Source of the DNA: an uncultured Oscillospiraceae bacterium
GTDB taxonomy: Bacteria; Bacillota; Clostridia; Oscillospirales; Oscillospiraceae
Direction of reading: 5' to 3'
Length of the DNA stretch: 26,156 bases
Assembly: GCA_934636305.1 (NCBI GenBank)
Contig: CAKUAM010000024.1
Coordinates: 1-26,156, forward strand
This document shows, one piece after another, positions 15,139 to 22,269 of the stretch (its first letter is position 1; each line of letters begins with the position of its first letter). The notes under the pieces were generated by a model. The model searched no databases. It was not told where the DNA came from and saw nothing but the letters and a program-made list of their open reading frames with translations. A program made the position numbers and the translations under genes.

Positions 15139-16596
15139 TTAGTTTGCGTTTGCGATTTCAGCCTCGCCGAGCTGCTGCATCATGTCGACCCAGTCGTTGA
15201 GCTCCATCTCGTCGTTGATGTACAGAGCATACTGCTCAGAGAACAGCGTGCGCATCAGAGAGTCGTAGGAAGCCAGCGTCGGATCATAGCCGAAGTGACC
15301 GATGTGGGACTCGAACGGCGTGGAAACTGCAGCAACAGCAACTTCCTCCGGATAAATGTCCGTGTGGACATCGCCGTTGGAGTCGGTATACGTCGTGAAG
15401 GACTTGGTTGCTGCGTTCATGTCAGCACCGGTGTAGATGGGCATGTAGTTGCCGCATTCCTCGCTGCACTCGTTGCAGATGAACTTTGCAAACTCATAAG
15501 CCTCTGCCGGGTACTTTGCGGACTTCGGAACGTAGAACGCGCCTGCGACAGTGTTGTAGGAGATTTCCTTGCCGGCGTCGGTGGCGTACGGAACGTTGGT
15601 GACGCCCAGTTCAAAATCGAGGGGGCCTTCGCCCGGATCGTTGAACATGTAGTTCTGCAGCCAGACGAGCGTGTACGGGCCATCGATGATCATGGCAGTC
15701 TGGCCGGTGGCCAGTGCCTGACGACGGTTGAGGGACTCAGAAGTCATGGTAGCCAGCGTCGGAGCGACATTGTCAACTGTGGACAGGTCGTGGCACCACT
15801 GCATGGCGGTCTTGAAGGTTTCATCGTCGAAGTTCGGGGCGATTGTGCCGTCGTCGAGCGTCTTGACGGGTTTCCAGCCGGACAGCTCAGCAGCCAGATA
15901 GCAGATGGAATCCCAGGTATAGGGGAACACGCAGCCATAAACGCCGTTTGCCGGATCGTTCAGGGCCTCTGCAGCCTGTTCAAACTCCTCGATGGACCAG
16001 GTTTCGGGGATGGTGATGCCGGCAGCGTCAGTCATGGTCTTGTTGTAGAAAACCTTGAAGGTGTTGCCTGCGAACGGAACGCCGTAGATCTGGTCGTTGT
16101 AGGTCAGCATAGCGGTCGACAGCGTGCCGTACATAGCTTCGTAGTCGTCGCCAGCAGCGTTGATGTACTCGTCAAGGGGCAGAACGCCGCCGTTCATGAC
16201 GCGCTTGTAAACATCGGAGTACGTCAGGTAGGTCAGGTCGACTTCTTCGCCGCCGCTGACCATGGTGTCGAGGTTGGTCATGTAGCCCTCGTCAGCAGCG
16301 CTGCCGAGTTCGATGTACTCGATCTGGATTTCCGGATGAACGGAGTTCCACTTTTCGATTACACGGTTGGCCTTTTCACCCTGGGACCAGCCAGCGCCGA
16401 CCCATCTAAGGGTGACAGTTTCTGCCGAATCGGTGGAATCCGTGGATTCGGCGGAATCGTCCGTTGCAGCGGTGTCAGTATCCTGCTGCGTTGTGTCCGT
16501 CGACGTGGTGGTGTCGGACGGAGTCTGCTTTGCTGCACACGCGACCATGCTGATGAGCATCAGCGCTGCCAGAAGCAGAGCAAGAATTTTCTTCAT
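15139..16596 (-). CDS. Extracellular sugar-binding lipoprotein of ABC importer 2
   Basis: Family 1 solute-binding protein, 485 aa. Signal peptide with lipobox Cys at residue 20 (ISMVAC). A long Ser/Thr/Asp linker runs to about residue 60. The mature fold starts TVTLRWVGAGWSQGEKANR and shows SGGEEVDLTYLTYSDVYK, QIYGVPFAGNTFKVFYNK and AMIIDGPYTLVWLQNY, all typical of CUT1 binding proteins. AAGGAGG lies 7 nt before the ATG. It is unrelated in detail to the binding protein at 3221-4564, so the two importers probably take different sugars. Context (sialidase-fold and NagB-like genes) suggests an amino-sugar or sialic-acid-containing ligand. Confidence 0.95.
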   Translation of the reverse strand: MKKILALLLAALMLISMVACAAKQTPSDTTTSTDTTQQDTDTAATDDSAESTDSTDSAETVTLRWVGAGWSQGEKANRVIEKWNSVHPEIQIEYIELGSAADEGYMTNLDTMVSGGEEVDLTYLTYSDVYKRVMNGGVLPLDEYINAAGDDYEAMYGTLSTAMLTYNDQIYGVPFAGNTFKVFYNKTMTDAAGITIPETWSIEEFEQAAEALNDPANGVYGCVFPYTWDSICYLAAELSGWKPVKTLDDGTIAPNFDDETFKTAMQWCHDLSTVDNVAPTLATMTSESLNRRQALATGQTAMIIDGPYTLVWLQNYMFNDPGEGPLDFELGVTNVPYATDAGKEISYNTVAGAFYVPKSAKYPAEAYEFAKFICNECSEECGNYMPIYTGADMNAATKSFTTYTDSNGDVHTDIYPEEVAVAAVSTPFESHIGHFGYDPTLASYDSLMRTLFSEQYALYINDEMELNDWVDMMQQLGEAEIANAN

Positions 16597-16666
16597 TTTG
16601 CTACCTCCTTAGATTATATATGTTCGGGCTGCGTGCGAAAGCTGCCTGCAGCGTAGAACCAAATGC

Positions 16667-17614
16667 TTACAGGTCCTTGTTCTCCAGACCGCAGGGCCAG
16701 GTGCCAAACGGACGGGCAATGACCTCGGACACATAGCAGGTACCCTTGCCAAGACGGACAATGGACGACGGGCAGTTGCGGTCGATCGGGCCGTAGAGCT
16801 CGATGCGGGAGATCATTCTCTGCCAGCTGTCGCCGCCGGGATTTGCGATATTGTGCATGACCAGGCGCTCACGTGCGGAAATCACATCGCGCGGGCCGAT
16901 GGTGACAGCTCTGGGCGGAACAGCCCACACGTCGCCGGCTGCGCCCATCGGTGCGAACAGTGCGTTCTCCAGCAGCGTCATGTGGTGCTGCGTTGTCACG
17001 CGGGAGCCGAGCTTCAGGAACTCCTCAAACGAGTCAGCCTGGAATTCCGGCACGTCCGGGTCAATGAATGCGATGTGGCCGGGCCAGCCGGTTGCGGAGT
17101 AGATGATATCTGCGCCGCCGCAGTCCTCAATCTGACGGGAGTAGACGCCGTCTGCTTTGTTGTCATTGGTGAATACGTGCCAGTTTTCCACGGGCGGACG
17201 CAGATCCTCACGGATATTGCCGTAGAAATGGGTCCGGAAGGAGTAGCCAAGGCTTGCGCCGTAGGTCAAAGGAGCGACGTTGCCATCCTGATCGGCCCAC
17301 TCGTCCATGGCGAACGCATTGACGTTTCGACAGCTGACGTTATAGGTGTTTATCATGTTGGCGATGGCCGAATATGCGCCGGGCCACTGATTCGGGAAAA
17401 TCATGGTCAGCGGGGTATCGTTGACATCGCTCAGATAAATCCGGTGGAAGCAGTCAATGACCATATGCAGCAGCGGGTCGATGACGACTTTGACGCTGAA
17501 GCCGTTCTCATTGGTATATTCCATATCCTCGCGCCGGATGTTTCTGCACTTTTCCAGTACGTCACGGTCGTGTGCAGGCAGCCATGGTGCAGGCTCAAAT
17601 TTAAATGTATTCAT
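16667..17614 (-). CDS. Divergent NagB-like (glucosamine-6-P isomerase superfamily) protein
   Basis: 315 aa, longer than canonical NagB (about 266). Superfamily landmarks in order: NAFAMDEW (residues 100-106, compare FNMDEY with the catalytic Asp), GWPGHIAFIDPD (176-187, compare GVGxDGHIAFNEP), then AVTIGPRDVISARERLVMH (compare the NagB ALTVG segment). D104 and H180 match the catalytic Asp72 and His143 of E. coli NagB. The Asp two before that His is P178, and the Glu of NEP is D185. Two of the four key NagB positions are therefore changed, so deaminase activity should not be assumed. Start ATG 17614 with AAGGCGG upstream. First gene of the importer 2 operon, under an extended -10 promoter. Confidence 0.8.
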   Translation of the reverse strand: MNTFKFEPAPWLPAHDRDVLEKCRNIRREDMEYTNENGFSVKVVIDPLLHMVIDCFHRIYLSDVNDTPLTMIFPNQWPGAYSAIANMINTYNVSCRNVNAFAMDEWADQDGNVAPLTYGASLGYSFRTHFYGNIREDLRPPVENWHVFTNDNKADGVYSRQIEDCGGADIIYSATGWPGHIAFIDPDVPEFQADSFEEFLKLGSRVTTQHHMTLLENALFAPMGAAGDVWAVPPRAVTIGPRDVISARERLVMHNIANPGGDSWQRMISRIELYGPIDRNCPSSIVRLGKGTCYVSEVIARPFGTWPCGLENKDL

Positions 17615-17665
17615 AGTTTTCCGCCTTTCTGAATGCATCGAAATGATGAGATAAACCTTAACCCA

Positions 17666-17694
17666 ATTATACCATGTAAGCAAACGAAGTCTTT
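17666..17694 (-). promoter_or_regulatory. Promoter of the NagB-like/ABC importer 2 operon
   Basis: On the minus strand TATAAT (17671-17666) is preceded by TGG (extended -10). The -35 position (AAAGAC) is poor, as expected for a promoter needing an activator. Its upstream half overlaps the -35 box of the divergent araC-type promoter. Confidence 0.65.
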
Positions 17695-17720
17695 ACAAAA
17701 TAATCCGATATGCTTATAAT
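17692..17720 (+). promoter_or_regulatory. Promoter of the AraC-type regulator gene
   Basis: TTTACA (17692-17697), 17-nt spacer, perfect TATAAT (17715-17720). An inverted repeat CTTATAA (17713-17719) / TTATAAG (17733-17739) overlaps the -10 and the transcript start and could be an operator. Confidence 0.75.
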
Positions 17721-17797
17721 AATATACAGTTTTTATAAGCTTGGCCGGACAGGGCATATTCAGCCGGGCAAGTGTCAGCTGACGCAAAGGAGTCTGT

Positions 17798-18679
17798 ATG
17801 GAGAAGTACACATTCTGCAATTATAAAATGTCGCAGCTGCTGCGGATCCGGAATCTGTCCACGGCGCATTATCTGCCTTCGCTGCAGGAGTATAACACGC
17901 CGCCGCACAAGCATGAGGCCTGGGAGTTCGTATTTTGTGTCAAGGGACATGTTAGCGCCTACCAGGGGACGGACCGGAAAAGTCTCAAGGCGAATCAGAT
18001 CGTTATGATCCCGCCCAATACCATGCACTGCGTTCAGGTTGACGGCGCAAACACGACCCTGGTCATTATTTCTTTTTTCTGCGCGGATGACTGCATCAAG
18101 CTGCTGCAGAACCGGGTTTTGCACGTGGATAATTCGCAGAAGCAGATTCTGCAGATTATTGTCAATGAACTGGGCAATGCATTCGAGCTGGAGGACGGCA
18201 AGCTTCTGCTTGGCAGCTTCCACCCAAGCGCCAATCCGCCGCTCGGGGCGGAGCAGATGATTACCTGCTATATGGAGGCGCTGCTGATCAGCCTGCTTCG
18301 CAGCGCGACAGAGAGGGAGACGCAAGCATGGGATCCGGGTCTTTTGGAGCGTGCACTGGAAAATCGGATTGTGAGTGAGGTAAAGGCGTGCATTGATGCA
18401 CATCTGACGGAAAAGCTGACGCTTGACAGCATTGCCGACCGGATTCACTACAGCCGGTCGCATATTGCGTCGCAGTTCCGGAAATCTGCGGGAACAACTG
18501 TTGCGCATTATATCGCAAAGCGCCGGTTGGAGGAAGCAGAAAAATATCTCAGGAGCGAAAAATATACGATTTCACAAATTGCAGAGCTGTTAAACTATTC
18601 TTCTGTGCAGTATTTTTCCAAATGCTTCAAGGATGAGTATGGCTGCAGCCCGTCTGCGTATAATAAGCGCGGCCTGTAG
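17798..18679 (+). CDS. AraC-family transcriptional regulator
   Basis: 293 aa. The N-terminal cupin sugar-sensing domain (about residues 15-110) shows YNTPPHKHEAWEFVFCVKG and MIPPNTMHCVQ. The C-terminal double helix-turn-helix (about 190-290) shows LTLDSIADRIHYSRSHIASQFRKSAG and ISQIAELLNYSSVQYFSKCFKDEYGCSPSAYN, split here by the usual YIAKRRLEEAEKYL linker. AAAGGAG precedes the ATG. It is divergent from the importer 2 operon and most likely activates it in response to the imported sugar, as is usual for this arrangement. Confidence 0.93.
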   Translation: MEKYTFCNYKMSQLLRIRNLSTAHYLPSLQEYNTPPHKHEAWEFVFCVKGHVSAYQGTDRKSLKANQIVMIPPNTMHCVQVDGANTTLVIISFFCADDCIKLLQNRVLHVDNSQKQILQIIVNELGNAFELEDGKLLLGSFHPSANPPLGAEQMITCYMEALLISLLRSATERETQAWDPGLLERALENRIVSEVKACIDAHLTEKLTLDSIADRIHYSRSHIASQFRKSAGTTVAHYIAKRRLEEAEKYLRSEKYTISQIAELLNYSSVQYFSKCFKDEYGCSPSAYNKRGL

Positions 18680-18843
18680 GCGGGCAATGGCTCCGGCAGT
18701 GTTTCTGCCTTTCCAACCAGTGACGGTATCGCTGGTTGGAAAGACGTCATATTGCACCAACACACCTCACCGTGTCTCGCTACGGGCCGCCCGTCATTTC
18801 GGAATCAAATCTGACAGCCACTGCAATTTAATAGGTGCAGAAA

Positions 18844-18944
18844 ATCCGTACTGCCAACAAAATTTGTTACGCAGTACGGATTCGCATGAGACTTTCAGGC
18901 AACGCGGGAAAGATCCAGGAAAACCGAAGCGGTTTCTGCGTTGC
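18844..18944. other. Candidate structured RNA region (two adjacent hairpins)
   Basis: First stem ATCCGTACTGC (18844-18854) / GCAGTACGGAT (18871-18881), with an inner AACAAA/TTTGTT pairing. Second structure GCAACGC (18899-18905) / GCGTTGC (18938-18944), enclosing AAACCG/CGGTTT with a 3-nt loop. I do not recognise a known riboswitch or T-box core. It may equally be repeat-derived. Confidence 0.35.
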
Positions 18945-18948
18945 AGAC

Positions 18949-19114
18949 CTAGGGTGTATCTGAAAACTCCCAACGCACCCGGACAGCGGGCCTTTTCGCA
19001 CTGTGCTGCGGCATTTTTTCTTGAAATACGTCAGTATTCCTGCGAAAAAATGTCTTGCTCAGCGCGATAATTCCTCGCTGCCGGTCACATCGCCAGTTTT
19101 CAGATACACCCTAG
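18949..19114. mobile_element. MITE-like element with CTAG flanks
   Basis: Perfect inverted ends GGTGTATCTGAAAACT (18953-18968) and its complement (19095-19110), both flanked outside by CTAG. The interior is itself partly self-complementary (CATTTTTTC against GAAAAAATG), so the whole unit can fold into one long hairpin. It has no room for a transposase. The ends and the CTAG (YTAR) target resemble IS5-type elements, which suggests a non-autonomous derivative; that family link is inference. Confidence 0.75.
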
Positions 19115-19140
19115 TTGGCGTCCAGTATCGAATATAGTTC

Positions 19141-19175
19141 ACCCCCGCTGGAATGCACTGCATTCCGGCGGGGGT
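19141..19175 (-). terminator. Hairpin after the amidohydrolase gene
   Basis: 16-bp stem ACCCCCGCTGGAATGC (19141-19156) and GCATTCCGGCGGGGGT (19160-19175), with one mismatch or wobble and a 3-nt loop, starting 8 nt after the stop codon. No U-run follows on the minus strand, so termination strength is uncertain. Confidence 0.5.
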
Positions 19176-19183
19176 TTGGTGTG

Positions 19184-20242
19184 TTATCCGTAAATGGACT
19201 TGCGTGCGCCCTCGATCATCTCGTGTGCGTTATTGTACATAACGTCCTCAATATCCTGTCTGCTCAGGCCGAGCGTCTGGCTGGCGCGCTTGAAAGCCAG
19301 CAGCTCCTCATACAGGAAGAAGGTGATCTTCTTGGCTTCTTCCTCGGAAACCTCACGCAGATGCGGATCCAGCTTCGGGTCGCCATAAAGTCCGGGCGGC
19401 ACAAGGTTGATGTAGGTGCCGTTTTCTTCGATGCGGTGCGTGCGCATCCGCAGAATCGGCATATCCGAGCCGAACAGCAGATGCTTGGGCCCGGCGTGGC
19501 GCAGCACCTCTGTAATGGCATATTCGCAGCAGTTGGCAGTAAAGTCGTACATAAGATCCGGCACGGCGGAGAGCACGTCGAATGCGTTGCCGATATCCCA
19601 CTTGGTATAGGCGCGGCCAATATGCGCAATGATGAGGCGCACGTTCGGAAATTCCTGCTTGATCTCCAGAATCTGTGCCAGGTTGACCGGATCCTTCAGT
19701 CGCCCGCTGCGCGGGATGTGGAGCATGACGATGGCGCCAAGCTCGTCCATTTTTTTTAGCTGCGCCTTCGGGAAGAAGTCAAAAATACGGATTTCATTTT
19801 CCGGAATATACTTGGGAGACAGACTCAGATACGATTTGATACCGAGGAATCCACCCTTGCGGATTTCCTGCTCAACCTCCTCCGGGGACTGCTCCGGAAG
19901 GCTGAAGTAGAGCGCGGGATATCCGGTCTTTCTGGCAGATTCGGCGACGTAGGCGTTATTTTTGTCCCAGCCGCCCTTGCTTGTGAACATGAGCGGCGTG
20001 ACGTCCTTACCGGGCAGCAGCAGACGATAGGTCTCCTGCAGATCCTCGATGGAATCATCCAGCGCGACCAGCGTCGGCCATGTTGCAATACGGGTTGTCT
20101 CGCCCGGCGCAAGCGGCTCGTAGTCGACATACTTGTCAAGCCAGATATGTGTATGGATATCGATGATCTTCTGGGGAAGAAAGTCCTTCAGTTCTTTTTC
20201 ATAGACGTCCTTGTCATACGGTTTTACCTCAAACAGTGCCAT
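19184..20242 (-). CDS. Amidohydrolase-family metal-dependent hydrolase
   Basis: 352 aa, TIM-barrel amidohydrolase of the amidohydrolase-2 (ACMSD-like) type. Metal-binding positions visible: H30 and H32 in IIDIHTHIW, the His of VMLHIPRSGR, the His of LIIAHIGRAY and the Asp of LLFGSDMPI. A lactonase or decarboxylase acting on a sugar acid or aromatic acid is possible; the sequence alone does not fix the substrate. Start ATG 20242 with AAAGGAG 5 nt upstream. The reading frame continues upstream to 20383 but has no site there and overlaps the promoter. It stands alone, between mobile-type repeats and a MATE gene. Confidence 0.88.
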   Translation of the reverse strand: MALFEVKPYDKDVYEKELKDFLPQKIIDIHTHIWLDKYVDYEPLAPGETTRIATWPTLVALDDSIEDLQETYRLLLPGKDVTPLMFTSKGGWDKNNAYVAESARKTGYPALYFSLPEQSPEEVEQEIRKGGFLGIKSYLSLSPKYIPENEIRIFDFFPKAQLKKMDELGAIVMLHIPRSGRLKDPVNLAQILEIKQEFPNVRLIIAHIGRAYTKWDIGNAFDVLSAVPDLMYDFTANCCEYAITEVLRHAGPKHLLFGSDMPILRMRTHRIEENGTYINLVPPGLYGDPKLDPHLREVSEEEAKKITFFLYEELLAFKRASQTLGLSRQDIEDVMYNNAHEMIEGARKSIYG

Positions 20243-20379
20243 AAAAACTCCTTTCGTGATGTCTGCAGATGCGTGCGGATAGACAGGGGCCGGCGCGGGA
20301 ACGCCGGTGTTGTATGCTTCATATACCGCCGGATATGCGGCGGTGATCGTATGTTCGGGCCGGATACCAGCTTGCCTAC

Positions 20380-20408
20380 ACAATAGGACACAGCAACTGG
20401 CACGTCAA
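20380..20408 (-). promoter_or_regulatory. Promoter of the amidohydrolase gene
   Basis: Minus-strand TTGACG (20408-20403) and TATTGT (20385-20380), 17 nt apart. This leaves a leader of about 130 nt that contains a small hairpin (ACCGCC/GGCGGT near 20322-20341). The leader could carry regulation, but no known riboswitch is recognised. The rest of 20243-20551 holds only the MATE end hairpin. Confidence 0.65.
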
Positions 20409-20477
20409 CGGCGCTTGATAAATTCGGTCGTTATGTATTAGAAAAACAGCCAAAATCATAAGCGCAGAACGATAGAC

Positions 20478-20514
20478 GCAATCCCCGGATCATCAGACAG
20501 ATGATCCGGGGATT
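20478..20514 (-). terminator. 16-bp hairpin downstream of the MATE gene
   Basis: Perfect stem CAATCCCCGGATCATC / GATGATCCGGGGATTG with a 5-nt loop. It lies 38 nt beyond the original (downstream) MATE stop at 20552, where a terminator is expected, but far from the premature stop at 20723. There is no clear U-run on the minus side. Confidence 0.6.
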
Positions 20515-20551
20515 GTACGCTATTTTTGGAAGCCACAGCCAGACTGGCCGG

Positions 20552-20722
20552 CTATTTCTGCGGCTGCTCTGTCGTCAGATTTCGTAGCCAGATATATTTT
20601 TTATATCTGGGGATCAGGAAGGGGAATTTCACAATCTCATCTGCGCACATGACCATGTAGACCGTCATGACCGGCCAGTGGAACACGAAGCAGCCCAACA
20701 CTGAGAGCGGAAGTGCCAGGCA
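20552..20722 (-). pseudogene. Detached C-terminal 56 codons of the MATE gene
   Basis: Directly after the TAG at 20725-20723 the same frame stays open for 56 codons to a second TAG at 20554-20552. It encodes the standard MATE C-terminus: LPLSVLGCFVFHWPV (last membrane segment), MCADEIVKFPFLIPRYKK, then WLRNLTTEQPQK. No ribosome-binding site or start codon serves this piece. It is the lost tail of the upstream gene, separated by one nonsense codon. Confidence 0.88.
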
Positions 20723-21922
20723 CTATGTCGCAATCAGTACGCTGACAGCATCGTATTTGGCGTCGCCGCCGGCCGGAAATACGCCGCAGGTAAAGATTGC
20801 GTTGAAGGAGTATGCAAACATATACAGAACATTATACGCAATCATCTGCACGAGATAGTGCTTTGCCGTGGGCTCCAGAACATAGAAGAAATATACACAT
20901 GGGCCGACTATGCACAGCAGAACTGCATTTGCAGCACCGCAGAGAATGGCGACGTTCCAGAAGCGGCGGCCGTATTCCTTGGCCTTGTCGAATAGATTTT
21001 GCCCCAGAAGCGCGCCAAGCATGACCCCGGAGCCGCTGGCAAAGCCCTGACTCAGGCACTGGATCAGGCTGGTTGCGACGTTTGTGACAGAGAATGCTGC
21101 GGCGGCGTCCGTTCCCATATGCCCGATGATGCTGGAGTGCGCCGCAATGCTGAGTCCCCAGCTCAGGGAGCTGGCAAGCATCGGAAATGCGACGCGGAGC
21201 ATGTCAGCCTCCAGCCGTCTGGAGAAAAAGCGCAGGCTGCGGCCATTCGGGTGGATCCGTCCCTTCTGATAGGAGGCGGCCACACACCAGATAAATGCGA
21301 CCAGTTCAACGGTGATGGTGGAGTACGCAGAGCCGTTTGCTCCGAGTGCCGGGAGCTTGCCGATACCGTAGATCAGGAAAAAGTCCACCGTCATGTCAAT
21401 GACCACCGTAACAGCGGAGATCCAGACGCTCACCTTTGCCCGGCCGTCAATTTTCATCAGCATCAGATAGCACTGGGACAGCCCCTGGAACAGATAAGAA
21501 AAGCTGACAATTTTCAGATAGCCTGTGCCGATTTCAATCAGCTCCGGCTCGTCGGTGAACAGCAGCATCAGCCGCTCCGGGATGAAAAACGCCAGGGAGA
21601 AGAAAATCAGGGTCAGGATCAGCACGTAGCGCAGCGCCATGCTCAGAAGATTGCGTACGGTGCCCATATCTCCTTTTCCGTAGTATTGTGCAGTCAGCAC
21701 GCCAACGGCGCCGACAAGGGCGCTGATAAACAAGGACAGGACAAACGAGACCTGATTTGCAAGCGATACCGCTGCAACAGAGGCCTGTGTCAACCGTCCG
21801 AGCATCAATGCGTCCGAGGCACCAACCAATGCGTTTAAAAGTCCCTGCAGGGCAAATGGGATTGCCAGAGCGATCAATTCCTTATTAAACTGTTTGTCTG
21901 CACCAAAACGTAGGTGGTTCAT
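20723..21922 (-). CDS. MATE-family efflux transporter, truncated by in-frame amber codon
   Basis: Cation-coupled multidrug/toxin exporter of the MATE family. Start MNHLRFGADKQFNKEL at ATG 21922 with AAGGAG 8 nt upstream; the frame extends further up (to 22195) without a site or family similarity. The visible 399 aa contain GASDALMLGRLTQASVAAVSLA and AFSVTNVATSLIQCLSQGFA, both family-typical. It stops at TAG (20725-20723) just after DAKYDAVSVLIAT, where a Trp (TGG) would be expected, and the missing 56 codons follow in frame. Full length would be about 456 residues, normal for MATE. The last membrane helix is lost unless the stop is read through. Confidence 0.9.
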   Translation of the reverse strand: MNHLRFGADKQFNKELIALAIPFALQGLLNALVGASDALMLGRLTQASVAAVSLANQVSFVLSLFISALVGAVGVLTAQYYGKGDMGTVRNLLSMALRYVLILTLIFFSLAFFIPERLMLLFTDEPELIEIGTGYLKIVSFSYLFQGLSQCYLMLMKIDGRAKVSVWISAVTVVIDMTVDFFLIYGIGKLPALGANGSAYSTITVELVAFIWCVAASYQKGRIHPNGRSLRFFSRRLEADMLRVAFPMLASSLSWGLSIAAHSSIIGHMGTDAAAAFSVTNVATSLIQCLSQGFASGSGVMLGALLGQNLFDKAKEYGRRFWNVAILCGAANAVLLCIVGPCVYFFYVLEPTAKHYLVQMIAYNVLYMFAYSFNAIFTCGVFPAGGDAKYDAVSVLIAT

Positions 21923-22269
21923 CCGTGCGCTCCTTGTTATAGATTGCAGGTGTGCTGCATATTCAGTGTCCGCTATTTCCTGGAAGAAGGCAAGTACATT
22001 TATATGAATTATGACTGATTTTTTTGCTTTTTTCTGTGGAATGTTGGCGTATTCGTGTGCGGCACACGACATGGAACATACGATAGCGCAGAAGCGTGCT
22101 GCATCGCAATCTGCAGGACGCAGCAATGATGCAGCTGCCTCTGGAAAAGATAAAGCAGGCAATCTGTGACGTCCAGCAGGCACTTTTGGATACACCCTAA
22201 AACAAAGCAGCCCCCATTTGTCAGACGGACAGTGTCATGACAAATGAGGGCTGCACGCATAGAATGAAC
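21923..22269. other. Gap upstream of MATE: palindrome, solo element end, terminator
   Basis: No supported gene. Contains a short palindrome TCGTGTGC (22053-22060) / GCACACGA (22062-22069), which could be an operator for the MATE gene. A sequence resembling the MITE end follows (GGATACACCCTA, 22187-22198), then the terminator of the next gene. A plus-frame piece ending LPLEKIKQAICDVQQALLDTP stops inside the element-like end and may be a decayed coding remnant; I cannot name it. Confidence 0.5.
22199..22254 (-). terminator. Intrinsic terminator of the DUF3810-type gene
   Basis: 17-bp stem with one mismatch (GCAGCCCCCATTTGTCA, 22207-22223, with TGACAAATGAGGGCTGC, 22238-22254). On the minus strand it is followed by TTTGTTTT. 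It starts 15 nt after the stop codon at 22270. Confidence 0.85.

Larger units (their letters stand above)
18680..19183. other. Non-coding stretch rich in hairpins and a mobile-type repeat
   Basis: No supported gene. Contents in order: a 12-bp hairpin CTTTCCAACCAG (18709-18720) / CTGGTTGGAAAG (18732-18743) after the regulator, a long hairpin at 18844-18881, a nested stem at 18899-18944, the MITE-like element 18949-19114 and the hairpin 19141-19175 next to the amidohydrolase stop. Confidence 0.7.

Noticed and set aside
16613..16618. TATAAT on the minus strand just before the second binding-protein gene
   Set aside because: A transcript starting from it would begin inside the ribosome-binding site, and no -35 box is present. 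The gene is more likely read from the promoter upstream of the NagB-like gene.
15124..16656. 510-codon open frame on the plus strand opposite the second binding-protein gene
   Set aside because: The minus strand carries a clear lipoprotein with signal peptide and ribosome-binding site. The plus frame is open only because of biased third-position bases and resembles no family.
18633..19070. 145-codon plus frame after the AraC-type regulator
   Set aside because: It overlaps the regulator's end in another frame and runs through hairpins and into the MITE; composition is not protein-like.
21923..22195. 91-codon upstream extension of the MATE reading frame
   Set aside because: It starts inside the mobile-element-like end, lacks a ribosome-binding site and has no transporter similarity. 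ATG 21922 has a proper AAGGAG.
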